Of a stretch of DNA of 64,000 nucleotides, positions 60,877-64,000 are shown one piece after another; within the stretch, counting starts at the first letter, position 1; each line of letters begins with the position of its first letter. The translations under genes were made by a program, and so were the position numbers. The notes beneath the pieces are model-generated. The model saw only the letters and a program-made list of their open reading frames with translations, had not been told where the DNA came from and did no database searches. This DNA is from Idiomarina seosinensis_A (GTDB taxonomy: Bacteria > Pseudomonadota > Gammaproteobacteria > Enterobacterales > Alteromonadaceae). Location of the stretch: positions 2,418,001-2,482,000 of the forward strand of contig NZ_CP085211.1 of the NCBI RefSeq assembly GCF_044797955.1, in the 5' to 3' direction.

Positions 60877-61594
60877 CGTGCTGCTCCTTCAGCCGGATAA
60901 TAGCAGGCAGCGGTTAGTCGCTGCTCTTAAGAACGCCGGCATTAACGTTTTTCAACACAGCTTTATTCAGATTATACCCATAACAGCAACGCCTGACTCG
61001 CTGGATGGCTATGATGCGGTAATCTGGATCAGTAAAAATGCGGTCGATTACGCTTATCAACATGGCCTTAAGCTAACCAGACCAACGGCTATGTATGCGG
61101 TTGGGCCAGCTACCGCGGCCCATGCCGCAAAGATGTTTGGTCAGCCGTGTCAGTGTCCAGTGCAACAACATGACTCAGAAAAACTACTATCACTTCCTGA
61201 TTTACAGTCGCTGCAGGGACAACGATGGGCGATTGTTAAAGGCGTTGGCGGGCGCGAGCTTTTAGCCGACACCCTGCGGGCTCGCGGCGCATTACTAAGC
61301 CTTGTAACAGTCTACAAGCGAGAAAAAAAACCGCTCTCATCTCCTCATCGGCTTAACGAGTGGGTTGCTGACGTCGATACCATTGTCGTCACCAGCGCCG
61401 AGCAGCTCTCGTACTTTTTAGCGGAACTGCCACTACAGGCAAGAAGCTGGATTCAAAGTTGCCACTGGGTCACTCCCAGTGAACGATTAAGCCAGTTAAT
61501 TCCGGCCGCGGCCGCTGATCAGATTACAATTACACAAAGTGCTTCGGAAAACGCTATGATAAAGGCATTGCTTAATAAGGGAACTTCATTATGA
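60869..61594 (+). CDS. hemD: Uroporphyrinogen-III synthase
   Basis: HemD cyclises hydroxymethylbilane to uroporphyrinogen III. From ATG 60869 the protein is 241 aa (MTSVLLLQPDNSRQRLVAAL); an earlier opening of the frame lies inside hemC and is rejected. It has the loosely conserved HemD pattern VIWISKNAVDYAYQHG, YAVGPATAAHA, VKGVGGRELLADTLRARGA and TIVVTSAEQLSYFL. It overlaps hemC by 8 nt and hemX by 4 nt. Confidence 0.93.
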   Translation: MTSVLLLQPDNSRQRLVAALKNAGINVFQHSFIQIIPITATPDSLDGYDAVIWISKNAVDYAYQHGLKLTRPTAMYAVGPATAAHAAKMFGQPCQCPVQQHDSEKLLSLPDLQSLQGQRWAIVKGVGGRELLADTLRARGALLSLVTVYKREKKPLSSPHRLNEWVADVDTIVVTSAEQLSYFLAELPLQARSWIQSCHWVTPSERLSQLIPAAAADQITITQSASENAMIKALLNKGTSL

Positions 61595-62790
61595 CTGATG
61601 ACAATAAGCCGGCTACCGATAACGAATCAGCTGTTGACACCGAATCGGTCGAAACCGAGCAGGCCGATTCCGGGACAGAGACAGAGCAACAGCCGAAAGG
61701 CGGCCGTTTAAAAAGAACTTTCTGGTATCTAGTTCTGGTTATCATTATTGCCACTATTGCCTGGCTGGTGATTGAAAAACCTTACCAAAAACTTGACCTG
61801 GACTTTTCCTCCTTAACTGAGCAAGCCGATGAACCGGAGTCCGTTTATGACCCACGCGGTGATATCGCTGACTTGTCGCGACAACTAGACGACCTCACCG
61901 AGCAACTCAATGGTTTGCGCCAGGCTGCTGCAGAAGAATCTGATAAGGGTGCAACGCAAAGCAGTGATAGCCGACAGCAACTGGCGCAGCTTAATGACAA
62001 GGTCTCTGAGTTAAGTCAGCGTTTGCGAGAGCAGCGAGAACAGCTCTCTGAACTTGGTCGGCAGCTGCCTGAGCAACAATTTGAGCAAGCCGTCGAATGG
62101 CGCCTGTTTGAAGTCAAACAAACCGTTAGCGCGGCAGGCAGGCTGTTATGGGGGGCGCAAAACAATAAAGCTGCGCTGAAGTTACTGAATATTGCCGATC
62201 GGCAACTCGCCGGCATAGAATCGGCCGAAGCCATACAAATCAGGCGTGTACTGGCCTCTGACATTGCCCGGGTTGAGGCGTCAGTCGATAGCCAATCCGA
62301 CCAGCGGGTATTGGCTATCGCAGGGTTACAGCAACGCTTAAACGACTTACCAAATCGGGTAGAGGAAAAGCGTTTTACTGACCCGCAGAACGGTTCGGTT
62401 TCAGTTTCTGATGCCGCAAATGACTGGCGAACCAACCTGGCCGCTAATTGGGATGACTTTTTAGATACTTTTATCCGGATTCAGCCGGTCACAGGCCAGG
62501 CGGAACCTCTACTTACAGCGACTGAGCGCAAGGCGATGAGTTTGCGTATGAATCTGCTGCTAACCTTGGCACAACATGCAGCAGTTACTGATAACGGCCA
62601 GTTGTGGCGCCAGAGTATTGACCAGTTGCTACCTCTGATTAGCGAATTGAAAGGCCGTACCGAAGCTGTAAATGATGTCATCAGCCGACTGAAATCCCTG
62701 CGCTCTGCTGCCATTGAGCAACAAAAAGTGGAACAACTTGATGCCCTTGAAGCATTATCGAAAGCTGTTGTCACGGGAGGTCTGCAATGA
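61591..62790 (+). CDS. hemX: HemX family inner-membrane protein
   Basis: A 399 aa protein. An acidic, Thr/Glu-rich N-terminal tail is followed by one membrane helix (TFWYLVLVIIIATIAWLVI, about residues 45-63), coiled coil (LSRQLDDLTEQLNGLR; LNDKVSELSQRLREQREQL) and a helical periplasmic domain with VEWRLFEVKQTVSAAGRLLW. Despite its name, HemX is not proved to have a methyltransferase role; it stays beside hemD and hemY in many gammaproteobacteria. Confidence 0.9.
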   Translation: MTDDNKPATDNESAVDTESVETEQADSGTETEQQPKGGRLKRTFWYLVLVIIIATIAWLVIEKPYQKLDLDFSSLTEQADEPESVYDPRGDIADLSRQLDDLTEQLNGLRQAAAEESDKGATQSSDSRQQLAQLNDKVSELSQRLREQREQLSELGRQLPEQQFEQAVEWRLFEVKQTVSAAGRLLWGAQNNKAALKLLNIADRQLAGIESAEAIQIRRVLASDIARVEASVDSQSDQRVLAIAGLQQRLNDLPNRVEEKRFTDPQNGSVSVSDAANDWRTNLAANWDDFLDTFIRIQPVTGQAEPLLTATERKAMSLRMNLLLTLAQHAAVTDNGQLWRQSIDQLLPLISELKGRTEAVNDVISRLKSLRSAAIEQQKVEQLDALEALSKAVVTGGLQ

Positions 62791-63947
62791 AGTGGTTGAT
62801 CGTTGTTCTCGCATTGATGGTGGCCGGAGCGATCCTCGGGCCGATCTCCTCCGGTAACGCCGGTTACGTATTAATTCAATTTGCCGGCTGGTCATTTGAA
62901 ACATCGGTAATTGCTCTTGCCATCATAACCGTTATTGCGGTGGTCGCCGTTAGTCTTATTGTCGCGACAATAAATGCGCTGTTACGACGGACGCGTAAAA
63001 GTGGCAAGTGGCTCGCACAAAGACGCGAGCAAAGGGCCAAACAATTAGTTAAGACAGCACAACTAGAGCTATTGCAGCACAACTATATGGACGCACTGCA
63101 ATGTTTTGAAAAAGCTTATAAGAAGCATTCCAGCGCTGGTATTGCTGCTCAGGCAAGTTACTCAGCACAGCAATGCAATGAGTATGGTAAGGCGGAGTTC
63201 TGGCGCGATAAAGCCGGAGCCGACTACTTAAAAACCAACTGGATTTTAAAGGCCAAGCGTATCGAAAGCCTTAAGAGCTCTGATACCAGTGAGGCTGCCC
63301 GGGAAATGCAGGAACTGCTGCAGCGCGACCCTAAGGATCCCTATATTTGGCAGCTGGCAACCGAGGTTTATATTAAGTCAGAGCGCTGGCAGCAGCTCAC
63401 CGATATTATGCCATCCATCGAGCGTTATGCAGGCTTTGATGACAAGCGACTAGCGGAGCTAAAACATCAGGTTATGTATCAGCGTTTTCTCGAAGAAGGA
63501 CGAAAAAGCGACGATGCGCTTTTCCAGCAGTGGCGCTCTTTAAGCAAGTCCGAACGCAATACTGACTGGATCCGCTTAAGTTATGCCGATGCGCTTAGAC
63601 ATTTTGGTAAAAAAGAGGCCTGCGCTAAAATTATCTATAAAGGTTTAAAGCGTGGTGATTTGAGCATCGAGCAGGCCAACAGCCGAGGCTTGTTATTCGC
63701 CAATTATGCGAAATTAGTCGAGCACGTGCAGGACACATTAAAGCGCAATCCTGACCATAAAGGGTACCTTAGGGCTCTTGCGTTACTGGCATTTGACAAT
63801 AAAGATTATTCTTTAGCTCAACGCGCTATGAGTAAATTAATCGATAACTCAGATAGCACCGAAGATTGGGTATTGATGGGCGATATTTACAATGCCCTGG
63901 GAGACAGCCAGCTGGCTGCCAACGCTTATCAAAAAGCGTTGGCATAG
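62787..63947 (+). CDS. hemY: HemY family TPR membrane protein
   Basis: A 386 aa inner-membrane protein unrelated to the Gram-positive protoporphyrinogen oxidase also called HemY. Two N-terminal membrane segments (WLIVVLALMVAGAILG and VIALAIITVIAVVAVSLIV) are followed by a basic linker and tetratricopeptide-like helices through about residue 386 (NYMDALQCFEKAYKKH; VLMGDIYNALGDSQLAANAY). Its role in heme synthesis is unproved. Last gene of hemCDXY; it starts with a 4-nt overlap. Confidence 0.92.
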   Translation: MKWLIVVLALMVAGAILGPISSGNAGYVLIQFAGWSFETSVIALAIITVIAVVAVSLIVATINALLRRTRKSGKWLAQRREQRAKQLVKTAQLELLQHNYMDALQCFEKAYKKHSSAGIAAQASYSAQQCNEYGKAEFWRDKAGADYLKTNWILKAKRIESLKSSDTSEAAREMQELLQRDPKDPYIWQLATEVYIKSERWQQLTDIMPSIERYAGFDDKRLAELKHQVMYQRFLEEGRKSDDALFQQWRSLSKSERNTDWIRLSYADALRHFGKKEACAKIIYKGLKRGDLSIEQANSRGLLFANYAKLVEHVQDTLKRNPDHKGYLRALALLAFDNKDYSLAQRAMSKLIDNSDSTEDWVLMGDIYNALGDSQLAANAYQKALA

Positions 63948-63955
63948 CTCGCGTT

Positions 63956-64000
63956 CTACTGGCGAACCCCTTCGATGGAAAAGTACAAATAGACTTCTTC
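63956..64000 (-). CDS. Possible 3' end of a gene entering from the right edge
   Basis: On the minus strand the last 14 codons before a TAG at 63956-63958 read EEVYLYFSIEGVRQ. This fits the tail of a gene convergent with hemY, but it is far too short to identify. Confidence 0.3.
   Translation of the reverse strand, partial: EEVYLYFSIEGVRQ

Overview
The window looks like chromosome of a gammaproteobacterium of the Alteromonadales type, with Idiomarina or Pseudidiomarina as the best guess. This rests on core gene order (typA | glnA-glnL-glnG, rph-pyrE next to yicC, recC-recB-recD, yigI/rarD next to recQ, lptM-lysA-dapF-DUF484-xerC-yigB | uvrD, hemC-hemD-hemX-hemY) and on the way the protein sequences read; no database search was possible. 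About three quarters of the window is compact housekeeping DNA with many 4-bp start/stop overlaps. No rRNA, tRNA or CRISPR array was seen.

Layout. 1-4461: 5' end of typA, then the nitrogen-control operon glnA-glnL-glnG with a sigma54 promoter, two NtrC boxes upstream of glnA and a third in front of glnL. 4541-9014: cpxR-cpxA, a PldB-like lipase, fieF, trmL. 8998-15175: a tandem periplasmic binding-domain protein, an odd cyanophycinase-like exported protein, rph-pyrE, smrA, yicC. 15213-31948: an accessory island of about 16.7 kb that separates yicC from recD. 31952-40937: recCBD. 40962-52977: two glycosyltransferases, a diguanylate cyclase, a DUF885 lipoprotein, a zinc-ribbon protein, a threonine-aldolase-like enzyme, a small exported protein behind a Fur box, a glutamate-receptor-like K+ channel, recQ, yigI, rarD, an OsmC-family protein. 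53049-63947: uvrD, yigB-xerC-DUF484-dapF-lysA-lptM, and the divergent heme operon hemCDXY.

The island is the interesting part. From left to right it holds a broken tyrosine integrase, an intact Fic AMP-transferase-like protein behind an AT-rich region with a perfect 13-bp inverted repeat, and a nest of insertion sequences: an IS110-family transposase gene split by one IS21-family element and truncated by a second, a fragment of an IS3-family transposase, and a lone IS21 end. These are followed by a compact three-gene operon of large ATPases on the minus strand (644 or 622 aa P-loop protein, 432 aa protein, 1713 aa protein with a C-terminal FtsK/HerA-like motor), and finally a frameshifted gene remnant beside recD. 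The three-gene operon most resembles the restriction half (DptFGH, or the related SspFGH) of a DNA-phosphorothioate defence system, but no modification genes (dndBCDE or sspABCD) are present in the window. The IS nest lies exactly where partner genes could have been. The operon is therefore either an orphan restriction module, a module whose modification genes lie elsewhere, or an uncharacterised stand-alone system.

Functionally the core parts hang together as expected: glnA/glnL/glnG make and control glutamine synthetase; CpxRA senses envelope stress; RecBCD, RecQ, UvrD and XerC maintain DNA; DapF/LysA finish lysine synthesis; HemCD make uroporphyrinogen III.
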